Shown: one piece after another, positions 26,460-34,762 of the stretch
Numbering within the stretch: the stretch's first letter is position 1
How the letters are laid out: each line of letters starts with the position of its first letter
Assembly: GCA_937980645.1 (NCBI GenBank)
Contig: CALJPQ010000022.1
Coordinates: forward strand, 91,872-155,871
Reading direction: 5' to 3'
Length of the DNA: 64,000 nucleotides
Source of the DNA: an uncultured Saprospiraceae bacterium
GTDB lineage: Bacteria; Bacteroidota; Bacteroidia; Chitinophagales; Saprospiraceae
The notes under the pieces: model-generated
Seen by the model: the letters and a program-made list of their open reading frames with translations, nothing else
Database searches by the model: none
Told to the model about the DNA's origin: nothing
Made by a program: the position numbers and the translations under genes

Positions 26460-29400
26460 TCAGTCCACTATCGTTACATCTCCGCGCATTTGGATGCGTT
26501 CGCCGCCACCCAGTTCGATGTCGGCCCACCAGGTGAAGACTTCCGGGTTGAGGCGGCGTCCGTTGTAGGTGCCGTCCCAGCCGTTGCGGTAGTCGTTGGG
26601 CAGCATGTCGTCGCGCAGGAAAATGAGGTTGCCCCAGCGGTCGAAGACCTGGAGGCGGCGAATGGCCTTCACGGCGCCTTCGCGGGCGAAGATGAGGAAG
26701 GTGCTGTTCAGCCCATCGGCAGCGCCGGGCTTGATGACGTTGGGCACATAGATGTCGGGGTCGCCCACGCGAATGACGAGGTTGGCATGGGCCTGGCAGC
26801 CGTCTTTGTTCACCAATGTAACCTTGTAGCGCCCCGATTGGAAAGGCTGGGCCGTGAACTCGTTCACCTTGTCGGTCGGGGTGATGCCCGTCGGAGGCGA
26901 CCAGGTGATGCTTTGCACCTCACCAGGTGGGATGTTAATTTGCAGGAAGATGCGCTCGCTTTCGCCGTATTCGAGCGAGATTTCAGGCGTAACGCTCACC
27001 TCCGGCTCGATGGGCGGGAAGAGGGTAAACACCGTTTCGTATTCGCAGCCGTTGGCGTCTTGCACTACAATTTCATAATTGCCAGGCTTCAGATTGCCAA
27101 AGGTCTCCTGTGAGAAGAAATCGCGCCCTTCGTTGATGGAGAAAACATACGGGCCTATGCCTCCTACTACCCCCAGCACCTGCACCGACCCGGGCTGATT
27201 GTTGCAAGCGGGCTGCTTGATGTTGAGATTGAGCGCAGTGGGGTAGTTGGTGTTTTCTGTTACTACGGTCTGGGCAGTGGCTGTGCATCCGTTGACCGTG
27301 TTCGTTACCAGCAGTACGTACGTTCCCGGCGCACTGGCGCTGATGGTGGGGCTGTTGCTGGGGCCGACGATGCGCCCATCGGCGGTGCTCCAGGCATAGG
27401 TGAAGTTGGCGCCTGCGGAGGAGCCGTTGCTGTTGAGGCCCACTTCGCGCACCGAGCAGGTGAGTTCGCCGAGCGTGCGTGCAGCGGCATTGGGTGGCGT
27501 TACATCTTTAGAGGCAGCGGCGCTGGCCACGGCCGTACAGCCGTTGGCGTCGGTAACGGTGGCCGCGTATGTGCCGCTGTTGGTGAAGGTCGTTGTTGGG
27601 GTATTACTACCCGTGTTCCAGGCATATTGGTAAGGCAGCACACCGCCTTGCGCGCTCACCCGTGCACTGCCGGTAGGGGTGTAGCAGTTGATGTTGACCA
27701 CATCCAGCACCATGGCAGTCAGCTGTGGCGGCTCCGTGAGCGCAGCTACAGCCGTGGCCGTACAACCTTGCGGGGTGGTTACCGTCAGAGCATAGACGCC
27801 TGCAGGTTGGTTGACCAACACCGGCAGATTGCCGCCCGTGCTCCATTGATATGTTACGGTACTGGCATTGGTGGTTACGTTGGGCTGAATGGATCCGCGC
27901 CCGCCAAAACACGGTGGGTTGTTTGGCGTCAGGCTAACGGATACCGAGAACGTTTGAGCCGTAGCGGTTCCGCTCACCGTGCCCGTGCAGCCGGCCTGAG
28001 AGACCACCGACGTGAGGGTGTACGTTCCGCTTTGCGATACCGTGAAGGTGGCGGGCGATGAGGTGAACGTCTGCGATACGGGTGTGCCCGCGGCGTTGAT
28101 GCCTACCAACCACGGGCCGTTGCCGGTGAAGTTGAGCGTAATCTCACCCTGTGCACCCGCACAGAACTGGGCTGCGCCGCTGATGCTGGCCGTGGGTGTC
28201 AGGTCAACGGTTGCCGTAGCGGCTGCCACAGCCGTCAGACCGCAAGCATCCGAGACCGTGAGCGAGTAGGCGTTGCTGCCCTGCGCCGTTTGCACGAGTG
28301 TAGGCGCTGTCGTGTTGTTACTCCACTGGTAGGTGTAGGGTGGCAGGCCACCCGAAACAACAGGTGTCAGCACGGCATTAGCGCTGCATGCCAGATGGTC
28401 GTTCAAGGTGGCGGATACAGGCAGGTAATCTTCAATGACGAAGGTAACCTCCTGTTGCTCGCAGCTGCATGAGTTTTCGATGCGGATTTTGAACCACTCC
28501 GAGCCTTCGGTCAGCTGGTCCAGAATGACGTTTACCGGCACAAGCACTTGCGTCTGCCCGGCGGGAATGACAATGGAAGTGGGCAGCGGTTCAAAGTCCA
28601 CGCCCATTTGGGCCGTGCTGTTGGGGTCGAGGGTGTAGTTGACCGTGAGCGGTTGGCTGATGTCGCCCGTGCCGCGGTAGAAGCGGATAAAGCTGTTAGC
28701 GCAGCCTTCGCGCGTAAAGGCCTGATTGGTCGAAGGATAGACCACCTCGGCCAGCACGCGCCCGCCGGCGCTAAACGAATTGGCCCGTAGGAAGACTGCT
28801 GAGGCAAAGTTAGCGTCGCCGATGTCGGCAATGGCCAGCTTGATGCGATACGTGGCGCACGGGATGAGGTTGGCGCGCGCCGTCAGCACGGTAGTGAAGC
28901 CATCGAGCTGAATGTCGTTGAGGTTGACCACCGGCTGGAAAGTGCAAATGCCCTGGTTGTTGTTGTTGCGATAGTAGGCCTGGTTTTTCAGGTGGTTGAC
29001 GTTGTTGACCGTAATAGGCGTGTTTGTACCCGGTATGACGGCTAAGTTGAGCAAGCCGTTAATGCCTGGGCCGCTGATGAAGAACCCAAAAGCGTCGTTG
29101 TACTGGCTGTTGACGTATTCGCAATACTCCTCGGAGCCAAACACGAAGTCGAACTGTACCATATCGGTAGTGGGCTTGAAGTCGAATTCGATGATGCTCA
29201 CGTCGTACTGGTTGCCGTTGGTCAGCGTGGCGATAGCGGGGTCATTAGGCGAGTCATCGCCAAAGCCGCCGTTGGCGTTGGGCAGGTTATTGGGGCCTGG
29301 CAGGATACTGGTTGGGCCGGTGCACAACACCAGGCCGTTGCTGATATTGATGGTGCTCTGGCCCTGCGAGAAGGTGCCTCGCGAGCGGCTATCGCCCCGG

Positions 29401-29948
29401 CTGCTGATGTTTTTTACATCGAAGCAATCACCGCCAATGAGCACATTCGTAACCAATTGGGTGGCGCTGTTGCCCTGGGTAGTAACCAGATTGGCAGCTG
29501 CTGACTCGGCCAGTTTTTCCACTAATTTCTGCTGGGCTTCGGCCCGTTCGGGGCAGTCCAGACAGCCTACCGACAGGTACATCGGTATTTCCGTGTTTGG
29601 GCCGGTGGAGGCGTTGGCATTCACCTCAAGCGCCAAGCATTCGCCCACAGCGCGGACGCGCAGTGCCTCTGGACGCCCTGGCAAGGGCTGGACGAGGAGG
29701 TCGGGCGCCGCCGAACGCAGTTCAAAATCGGCTTCCTGACCGTAAAAGGCAGCATTGGCAACGAACTGGTACGTTTTGCCGGCTTCCAGGCCGCAGATGC
29801 GGAATGTCGTCTTTCCCGGAAAGACATTCATAGGCGCCCGATGCGGCAGGGCAGGTAGCGTAATGTCTTGCGGTTGGTTTTGTCCGTGCGAGGCGGTCGC
29901 GAAAAGGAGGGTGCACAGCACCGAGAGTAGTGTTTCCCGTTGTAACAT
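26460..29948 (-). CDS. Gliding-motility-associated secreted protein, T9SS type B
   Basis: A 1162-residue surface protein. The signal peptide is MLQRETLLSVLCTLLFATASHG. Residues about 160-400 form a choice-of-anchor L-like domain (NISNGLVLCTGPTSILPG, FDFVFGSEEYCEYVNSQYND). About 405-500 resemble a Calx-beta domain. About 510-1050 are Ig-like and SprB-type repeats (YQWSTGGNLPVLVNQPAGVY, YAWNTGSNTPTTTFTNSGTY). The last ~90 residues are the gliding-motility-associated C-terminal domain (VFDRWGNLIFLRDD, FTWWADIELGGG), a T9SS type B signal. ATG 29946-29948 starts the signal peptide. SprB-like proteins act as mobile adhesins; that role is inferred. Confidence 0.92.
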   Translation of the reverse strand: MLQRETLLSVLCTLLFATASHGQNQPQDITLPALPHRAPMNVFPGKTTFRICGLEAGKTYQFVANAAFYGQEADFELRSAAPDLLVQPLPGRPEALRVRAVGECLALEVNANASTGPNTEIPMYLSVGCLDCPERAEAQQKLVEKLAESAAANLVTTQGNSATQLVTNVLIGGDCFDVKNISSRGDSRSRGTFSQGQSTINISNGLVLCTGPTSILPGPNNLPNANGGFGDDSPNDPAIATLTNGNQYDVSIIEFDFKPTTDMVQFDFVFGSEEYCEYVNSQYNDAFGFFISGPGINGLLNLAVIPGTNTPITVNNVNHLKNQAYYRNNNNQGICTFQPVVNLNDIQLDGFTTVLTARANLIPCATYRIKLAIADIGDANFASAVFLRANSFSAGGRVLAEVVYPSTNQAFTREGCANSFIRFYRGTGDISQPLTVNYTLDPNSTAQMGVDFEPLPTSIVIPAGQTQVLVPVNVILDQLTEGSEWFKIRIENSCSCEQQEVTFVIEDYLPVSATLNDHLACSANAVLTPVVSGGLPPYTYQWSNNTTAPTLVQTAQGSNAYSLTVSDACGLTAVAAATATVDLTPTASISGAAQFCAGAQGEITLNFTGNGPWLVGINAAGTPVSQTFTSSPATFTVSQSGTYTLTSVVSQAGCTGTVSGTATAQTFSVSVSLTPNNPPCFGGRGSIQPNVTTNASTVTYQWSTGGNLPVLVNQPAGVYALTVTTPQGCTATAVAALTEPPQLTAMVLDVVNINCYTPTGSARVSAQGGVLPYQYAWNTGSNTPTTTFTNSGTYAATVTDANGCTAVASAAASKDVTPPNAAARTLGELTCSVREVGLNSNGSSAGANFTYAWSTADGRIVGPSNSPTISASAPGTYVLLVTNTVNGCTATAQTVVTENTNYPTALNLNIKQPACNNQPGSVQVLGVVGGIGPYVFSINEGRDFFSQETFGNLKPGNYEIVVQDANGCEYETVFTLFPPIEPEVSVTPEISLEYGESERIFLQINIPPGEVQSITWSPPTGITPTDKVNEFTAQPFQSGRYKVTLVNKDGCQAHANLVIRVGDPDIYVPNVIKPGAADGLNSTFLIFAREGAVKAIRRLQVFDRWGNLIFLRDDMLPNDYRNGWDGTYNGRRLNPEVFTWWADIELGGGERIQMRGDVTIVD

Positions 29949-30241
29949 AATGGTGCGCGATTTAAAAAAAGGATGGGTGTGGGTTTGCTCGTGCAAAACC
30001 AGGCGCGGGGACGGGAGAAAGAGTAGATTACAGCAGCTTAAGAAGAATAGCCACAATGGCTGGAGTCCTTCTCAAGAAATTGAACGGGAGACAAAGTCAG
30101 GTGGGATTGAAAGCGCGGGCTTCTTTTGGCGGATGGTAGCCCGTGTAGTGGAAGTCGAACGCCTCGTCAGAGCCTCAACTCTGCGAGGCGAAAGTAAAAA
30201 CATTTCCAAATCTGGGGGGGGCTGATTTTTTTTCTCCGGCT

Positions 30242-31057
30242 TTAGCGATAGTTCGGGCAGCGGATTTCGCCGAAATAGTACTGCAGGCCGACGCCGAGGA
30301 AGAGGTACACGTCGTTGTTTTTGCCGTTGCCGCGTTGGCGTCCGGGTTGGCCGATGTTTGCCTCGCCTGAGCGGTCGGCCAGAGCAGCGGCCAGATCGCC
30401 GCGCAAGGCCCGGATGTCGCGGACGTCGGCATAAACGCCGCTGACGTCGTCTAAATAATCGGTGAACAGGTAGCGGCTATTCAGTTCTACCGTCAGGCTC
30501 CAGCGGTATGAGAAGTCAAATTTAAGACCGAAGCCGTACGCCAGCGCGGGCTGTACGGTGGTGTACTCCTCTCCACGGAATTGCCCTTCGGTACCTAAAG
30601 GAGCCAGTCGGTACCAACGGCCTTCGTATTCGGCTACAGGATTGAAATAGAAAAAGGCCGGCCCGGCGAACACGTAGGGGGTAAAGTAGTAATCGCGGTG
30701 CCCGTGCATGTAGGGCATGAAGTTGAACTCCAGTAACAGGGCGCCGTCCACGATGTCGCTTCGGAACGAGAGGTTGCGCGTACGCTCGTACACGTTTTTC
30801 GAGTCAGCGTCGGTAGCGCTGATGCGGCCGTAGCTGGCCCCGAAGCGCACCGCTAAGCGCTCGTTGAAGTTGTAGCGCGTCAGGATGCCCGCTGCTGGGT
30901 GGGCGCGGTTGAGGCGGTAGTTGGTGTTCAGGTCGCCAAAATAGTTAGAGGCACCTATCCAGCCACCTAATTCCCAGCCTTTCATCTGGGCAAAAGAAGC
31001 AGGATTGGAAAGGCCGAAAGCCGTGCATAGCGCCAGGAAAAATCGGAAAAGTCTCAT
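30242..31057 (-). CDS. DUF6089-type outer membrane protein
   Basis: A 271-residue exported barrel beginning MRLFRFFLALCTAFGLSNPASFAQ. The mature N-terminus WELGGWIGASNYFGDLNTNY is characteristic of the DUF6089 family, a Bacteroidota outer membrane barrel group. The rest alternates beta strands (FTPYVFAGPAFFYFNPVAEY) and ends YYFGEIRCPNYR. Function is unknown; relatives are often found beside envelope genes. The ATG at 31055-31057 is preferred to a TTG four codons earlier. A TATTTTTG box 90 bases upstream on the minus strand may drive it. Confidence 0.82.
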   Translation of the reverse strand: MRLFRFFLALCTAFGLSNPASFAQMKGWELGGWIGASNYFGDLNTNYRLNRAHPAAGILTRYNFNERLAVRFGASYGRISATDADSKNVYERTRNLSFRSDIVDGALLLEFNFMPYMHGHRDYYFTPYVFAGPAFFYFNPVAEYEGRWYRLAPLGTEGQFRGEEYTTVQPALAYGFGLKFDFSYRWSLTVELNSRYLFTDYLDDVSGVYADVRDIRALRGDLAAALADRSGEANIGQPGRQRGNGKNNDVYLFLGVGLQYYFGEIRCPNYR

Positions 31058-31147
31058 GTTATCGGTCAATAGATGCCGGTGAAGCCATTACCTGCAACGA
31101 CCCGGCTGTAATCTGTTTGGGTTGCCTGCCCGCTAAAAAATAGCGCG

Positions 31148-31155
31148 CAAAAATA
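31148..31155 (-). promoter_or_regulatory. -7 box for DUF6089 gene, in divergent spacer
   Basis: TATTTTTG (minus strand) fits TAnnTTTG. The spacer 31058-31365 separates divergent genes and holds no believable gene; a GAACTTTG sequence about 30 bases before recX may serve the plus strand. Confidence 0.4.
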
Positions 31156-31365
31156 GGCGGCATTTCCCGACGGAAGCCCAAAGCGCGCATTTTCGCCGCC
31201 ACAAACGCCCGCACAGGGTGTTGTGGTATGCACACCTGACAGCCCTCCTGAACCTTTTTCGGATTGAATACCGCTGAAAAATCTACAGTCAGAATAAAAA
31301 TATAAGGTGTACAAAACCTCGTATGTTCATGCGAACTTTGTTCCTTACTGCCTAATTACGTACGT

Positions 31366-31818
31366 ATGCCCAACGATTGGACCTCCATCCGCCGCTCCTT
31401 AGAGTACTTCTGCGCCCGCCGCGAGCGCGCCCCCTCAGAGGTGCGGCGCCGCATGGCCGAACTGGGCCTGACAGAAGTGGAAGTCCAGACCCTGTGGGAA
31501 TACTTGGAACGCGAGCGCTACGTGGACGAACACCGCTACGCTCGAGCCTTTGCCAACGACAAGGTGCGTCTTGAGCGCCGGGGTCGCCAGCACATCCGCC
31601 AGGCGCTGCGCCAGAAAGGCATCTCCGCAGCCATCATTGAGCAAACCCTAAACGACCTCGACCCCGAAGAGTATGCCACCGCCTTCCGACAGGCCCTTGC
31701 TCAAAAACGCCGACATTACGCTGGCCAGCCCAATGCTTCTCTCAAAGTGCGCGCGGCCCTCTTCCGCGCCGGCTTCGAGCCGGAACTTTTCGAGCAAATA
31801 GACGACTCAGAAACCTGA
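31366..31818 (+). CDS. recX: Regulatory protein RecX
   Basis: A 150-residue RecX. It shows the three-helix repeat layout: YFCARRERAPSEVRRRMAEL, then the diagnostic YLERERYVDEHRYARAFAND, then QALRQKGISAAIIEQTL, and the C-terminal repeat FRQALAQKRRHYAG with KVRAALFRAGFEPELF. RecX binds RecA filaments and limits their growth. recA itself is not adjacent. Length is normal and there is no export signal. Confidence 0.93.
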   Translation: MPNDWTSIRRSLEYFCARRERAPSEVRRRMAELGLTEVEVQTLWEYLERERYVDEHRYARAFANDKVRLERRGRQHIRQALRQKGISAAIIEQTLNDLDPEEYATAFRQALAQKRRHYAGQPNASLKVRAALFRAGFEPELFEQIDDSET

Positions 31819-31921
31819 TTTTTGGGTAAAAATGTAATTCAGCCGCCTTGAGCGACGTGCCACAAAAGCCTTAACTTGCTGCGTAAAATATAACCATCAT
31901 CGCTCAAACTACTGCATCGTT

Positions 31922-32155
31922 ATGGCAAAGACAAAACTAACGCTGAAAGAGCTGCAACTGCAAAGTTTCGTTACTGCGCTCGAGCCGGAGCAAATGACCC
32001 AAGTTAAGGGCGGTCGCTACGAAATTCGCGGGCGCCGTTTCACCTATCGCACGCGCTGGACGTCGGTGGATACCCGTTCCGACGAGCTGGAGGACACTAA
32101 CCCCAACACCGCTCTGGGTGGCGACCACGCCGACATGCCGCGCACGATGTTCTAA
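31922..32155 (+). CDS. Pinensin/class I lanthipeptide-like RiPP precursor without cysteine
   Basis: A 77-residue peptide with the leader style of Bacteroidota pinensin-family lanthipeptide precursors. LTLKELQLQSFVTALEPEQM is followed by TQVKGG, a double-glycine cut site at residues 30-31. The 46-residue core after GG has seven Thr and two Ser but no Cys, so lanthionine rings within the peptide cannot form. No LanB/LanC, LanM, ABC-peptidase or other RiPP enzyme lies in the flanking genes, so any maturation would be in trans. Its neighbours are recX upstream and a convergent alpha-helical protein whose stop lies two bases away. Leader assignment is moderately sure; the final product is unknown. 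Confidence 0.7.
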   Translation: MAKTKLTLKELQLQSFVTALEPEQMTQVKGGRYEIRGRRFTYRTRWTSVDTRSDELEDTNPNTALGGDHADMPRTMF

Positions 32156-32157
32156 CC

Positions 32158-33699
32158 TTAGTGCCCGCCGGTTTGACGCTTCCACTTGTCGCGAACCACA
32201 GCGGCAAACGAGCGCCTCTGAAGCTGAGCTTCTACCCAGGCCGCCAGGTCAAAGGTTTGCAGCAGGGCGTACGCTTCGGGCTGGTTGGACAGCTGGCGTA
32301 TGTCCTGCTGCATTTTTTGAAAAACAGTGCGCCGCGCGGCCGCATCGGGGGCGTTGAGCAGCTCGCTCATGCCGTGGAAGAAGCGCCGTTCGAGGTCGTA
32401 GAGGCGTTTTTTGCGGCGCAGCAGCTGGGCGGTAGAGCGTAAGAGCGAGTCGAGCAGCAGAGTGTTGCCCATTTCAAAATGAAGAATCATGGCCAGAATG
32501 CGGCCCAGGCTCTGGAGGTCTTCACGCTCTAAGGTGCGGGGCTGGTTGTTCCAGGCGTTCAAGTAGGTGAGGGCCTGGTTGTAGTCGGCACAACCAAAGC
32601 AGATGCAGCAGTATTGGAAATAAAAGCTAGCGGTTTCGTATTCGTGCGGTGCGAAGAAAGTGGCTTCCTGTTGGCAGTGCTCCATTTCGCGGCGGCCCTC
32701 CTCGAAGGCGCCGGTGTAGATGCACAGGGCGAAGCGGTTGGTGTAGTACTGGCGGTGGATTTTGAGCGCGTCATCGCGCGTGAGTGGTTTGATTTTCTTG
32801 AGCTTGCCCAGTGTTTTTTCCACTTCATCGTATCGCCCGGTGAGGCCGCAGGAGAGGATGTAGTTACTAAGGGCGGCGATGTAGTCGGCCTGGTTTTCGC
32901 GCAGGAAGTGCGGCTGACTTTCGAGCAGTTCCACTAATTTTTTTCCGCTTTGATAGAAGGCATCGCGTTCGCCGGCGGCGTAATGGCACAGGTTGAGCGT
33001 GCGATAGCAGAGCACCCGTGTAGTGTGGGAGTGTGTCTGATCAGGGTGTTGTAGCAGGGGGTGGTTGCGCAGGGCGCGCAATTGCTCCTGGCCTTTTTCG
33101 GTGTGCAAGAGGGCTTCGCGTTTTATCAGCAGGTAGGCCTGAAAGAACAGGCTGCGGTACTCGATGACTTCGGCCAATTGGGTGGCGGCCTCGCGTTCGC
33201 GTTTGAGCAGGAGGTCGAGCTGTTTGTGCAGCAAGTCTACATCCATTTGGGTGTAGGCCAGATGCTTTTGCCAGCGCACCACGTCGAGCTGGTGCGAAAA
33301 GGACTCGTAGCGTCGGGCCAGATTTTCGGCTTTGTGCAGGCAGTCGTGGCAGGCTTCGTAATGGCCGCGCCGATACAGCACGGCAGCGCTTTGCAGCAGG
33401 TGGTTGAGCCGAAATTCGGCAGAGCGCTCTTCGTCGTAGGCCTGCAGGCTCTTGAGCACGAGGTCAAATAAGTAGTTCTTCAGCTCGGCGTATTTCTGGC
33501 TGCTCTCCGGCTCATCTGGATAGATATGCTGGCACCAGGCCTTGTCGTCGAATTGCGCGCTGCTCGCCATGGCGTCGAACAGCTGAGCGTATTTGCTGCG
33601 CGCCTGCGTACTGCCGATAAAAACATGGAAATACCGCTTTTCGGCGGGCGTCAGGCTGCGAATGAGCCGATACAGTTTGTCGGACGGCGATTTAGCCAT
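32158..33699 (-). CDS. Conserved alpha-helical (TPR-like) protein of unknown function
   Basis: A 513-residue protein predicted almost wholly helical. It begins MAKSPSDKLYRLIRSLTPAE, then KRYFHVFIGSTQARSKYAQL, an N-terminus I associate with uncharacterised Saprospiraceae-type proteins. Repeating helical pairs with aromatic/Ala/Leu packing (AAVLYRRGHYEACHDCLHKA, ALCIYTGAFEEGRREMEHCQ) suggest a TPR-like solenoid for protein binding. No signal peptide or transmembrane segment is present, so it is probably cytoplasmic. It is convergent with the RiPP precursor and divergent from the LytTR gene. No enzymatic role can be given. Confidence 0.7.
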   Translation of the reverse strand: MAKSPSDKLYRLIRSLTPAEKRYFHVFIGSTQARSKYAQLFDAMASSAQFDDKAWCQHIYPDEPESSQKYAELKNYLFDLVLKSLQAYDEERSAEFRLNHLLQSAAVLYRRGHYEACHDCLHKAENLARRYESFSHQLDVVRWQKHLAYTQMDVDLLHKQLDLLLKREREAATQLAEVIEYRSLFFQAYLLIKREALLHTEKGQEQLRALRNHPLLQHPDQTHSHTTRVLCYRTLNLCHYAAGERDAFYQSGKKLVELLESQPHFLRENQADYIAALSNYILSCGLTGRYDEVEKTLGKLKKIKPLTRDDALKIHRQYYTNRFALCIYTGAFEEGRREMEHCQQEATFFAPHEYETASFYFQYCCICFGCADYNQALTYLNAWNNQPRTLEREDLQSLGRILAMILHFEMGNTLLLDSLLRSTAQLLRRKKRLYDLERRFFHGMSELLNAPDAAARRTVFQKMQQDIRQLSNQPEAYALLQTFDLAAWVEAQLQRRSFAAVVRDKWKRQTGGH

Positions 33700-33871
33700 G
33701 ATGCGTTCGGGCGCGCTAATGTGCGACAGAGCACCGCTTTTTGCCGCGCCCGACGGCTAAGTTACGACATTTCAGAAACCTGATTTTCGCCCTTAACTGA
33801 GCTTGTAGAGATAGAGGGCGACGAGGCACTTTTGTATCCAGAAACGCACCACAATTAAAACGACTGCCGCC

Positions 33872-34330
33872 ATGTTTCCGTCCATCATTGCCCTGGCTCC
33901 CGAAGACGCGCTCAAACTGAACGACGGCGCCTTGTTGCAACCGCGCCTGCGCAAACACCGCCACAGCGCACCGGATGCGCCAAAGTGCAAAAAACTGGCT
34001 CTGCCTACCCTGGAGGGCTTCGTTTTTGAAAAAATCAACCGCATCCTCTACTTAGAGGCCAAAGGCAACTACACCGCTTTGCACCTGACCGACGGAAGAC
34101 AGCTGCTGCTGTGTCGCCAATTAGGCGATATGGACCGCCTGTTGCCCGCAGATCGCTTCGTGCGCATCCACCGCTCGTTCATTGTGCACCTCAAACATGT
34201 GGCGCGCTATATCCGAAACAAACACGGCGCCGTCGTGCTCTCCAATGGCGTTACGCTCAACGTCTCTCCCAACTACCGCGAAATCTTTGTGGCCGCCATG
34301 AGTCGCTACTTCTACGGCTTCCAGCCCTGA
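33872..34330 (+). CDS. Stand-alone LytTR DNA-binding regulator
   Basis: A 152-residue protein whose C-terminal ~105 residues form a LytTR DNA-binding domain: INRILYLEAKGNYTALHLTD, RQLGDMDRLLPADRFVRIHR, SFIVHLKHVARYI and LNVSPNYREIF. The first ~45 residues are not a receiver domain and look unstructured. No histidine kinase is beside it, so it may be regulated by its own level or by another protein. A transcription factor role is established for the domain; its targets are unknown. It is followed by a strong terminator. Confidence 0.88.
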   Translation: MFPSIIALAPEDALKLNDGALLQPRLRKHRHSAPDAPKCKKLALPTLEGFVFEKINRILYLEAKGNYTALHLTDGRQLLLCRQLGDMDRLLPADRFVRIHRSFIVHLKHVARYIRNKHGAVVLSNGVTLNVSPNYREIFVAAMSRYFYGFQP

Positions 34331-34443
34331 GATAAAACGACCACTACCCAAACAAATAAACACAACTACTCGGCCCACAGGGCCAGATGACGCTCGCAAA
34401 CACGTAAGCAGTAGCCTGACGCGATGTAGGGTTTTGGTTTGGC

Positions 34444-34476
34444 AGCCGGACGGAAAAGTACCGTCCGGCTTTTTTT
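34444..34476 (+). terminator. Rho-independent terminator after LytTR gene
   Basis: AGCCGGACGG (34444-34453) pairs perfectly with CCGTCCGGCT (34461-34470) around AAAAGTA, followed by a run of seven T. This is the clearest intrinsic terminator in the window. Confidence 0.9.
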
Positions 34477-34504
34477 GTGCTGGCCAAACTCGTTTGGCCA
34501 GCAC
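34477..34504. repeat. GGCCAAAC palindrome, 13-bp perfect arms
   Basis: GTGCTGGCCAAAC (34477-34489) and GTTTGGCCAGCAC (34492-34504) are exact complements separated by two bases, directly after the terminator T-run. It belongs to the same family as 42035-42052 and 49851-49893. Confidence 0.75.
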
Positions 34505-34613
34505 CCAGCTAAAGCATTGGCTGAAGCGCCCGCCCGCTAAGGCAAGACGCCAGTCTCATCTGCCCAGGGCGATTGCAACGTACAGGTCTGCAATCCACCG
34601 ACCGGCTGCTCTG

Positions 34614-34713
34614 GAGATGTCACCTTCTCGTACCTCGAAGATGACACCTCTTTGTGCTTTGAGATGTTACCTTCTTGTACCTCGAAGATGACACCTCTCT
34701 GTGCCTTCGTGGT
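34614..34713. repeat. Two tandem 47-bp palindromic units plus GGCAC-type tail
   Basis: Unit one: GAGATGTCACCTTC (34614-34627), nine-base loop, GAAGATGACACCTC (34637-34650). Unit two starts 47 bases later at 34661 and ends at 34697 with the same layout. Each forms a 14-bp stem with two or three mismatches. The array ends in CTCTGTGCCTTCGTGGT (34697-34713), the complement of the ACCACGAAGGCAC repeat found elsewhere. The 432-base spacer 34331-34762 holds no gene. Confidence 0.8.
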
Positions 34714-34746
34714 CCACCCACTGGCAGCAACCCCGGCCTACCGTTG

Positions 34747-34754
34747 TACCTTTG
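34747..34754 (+). promoter_or_regulatory. -7 box, near-leaderless promoter
   Basis: TACCTTTG is an exact TAnnTTTG match ending only eight bases before the ATG at 34763, so the transcript may have almost no 5' leader. Confidence 0.55.
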
Positions 34755-34762
34755 CCCACTGA

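Noticed and set aside
31066..31314. 82-codon minus-strand frame in the DUF6089/recX spacer
   Set aside because: No signal, domain or plausible start context, and a promoter-like box lies inside it.
34434..34691. Small plus-strand frame across the repeat-rich spacer
   Set aside because: It crosses a perfect intrinsic terminator and several palindromes and has no protein-like features.
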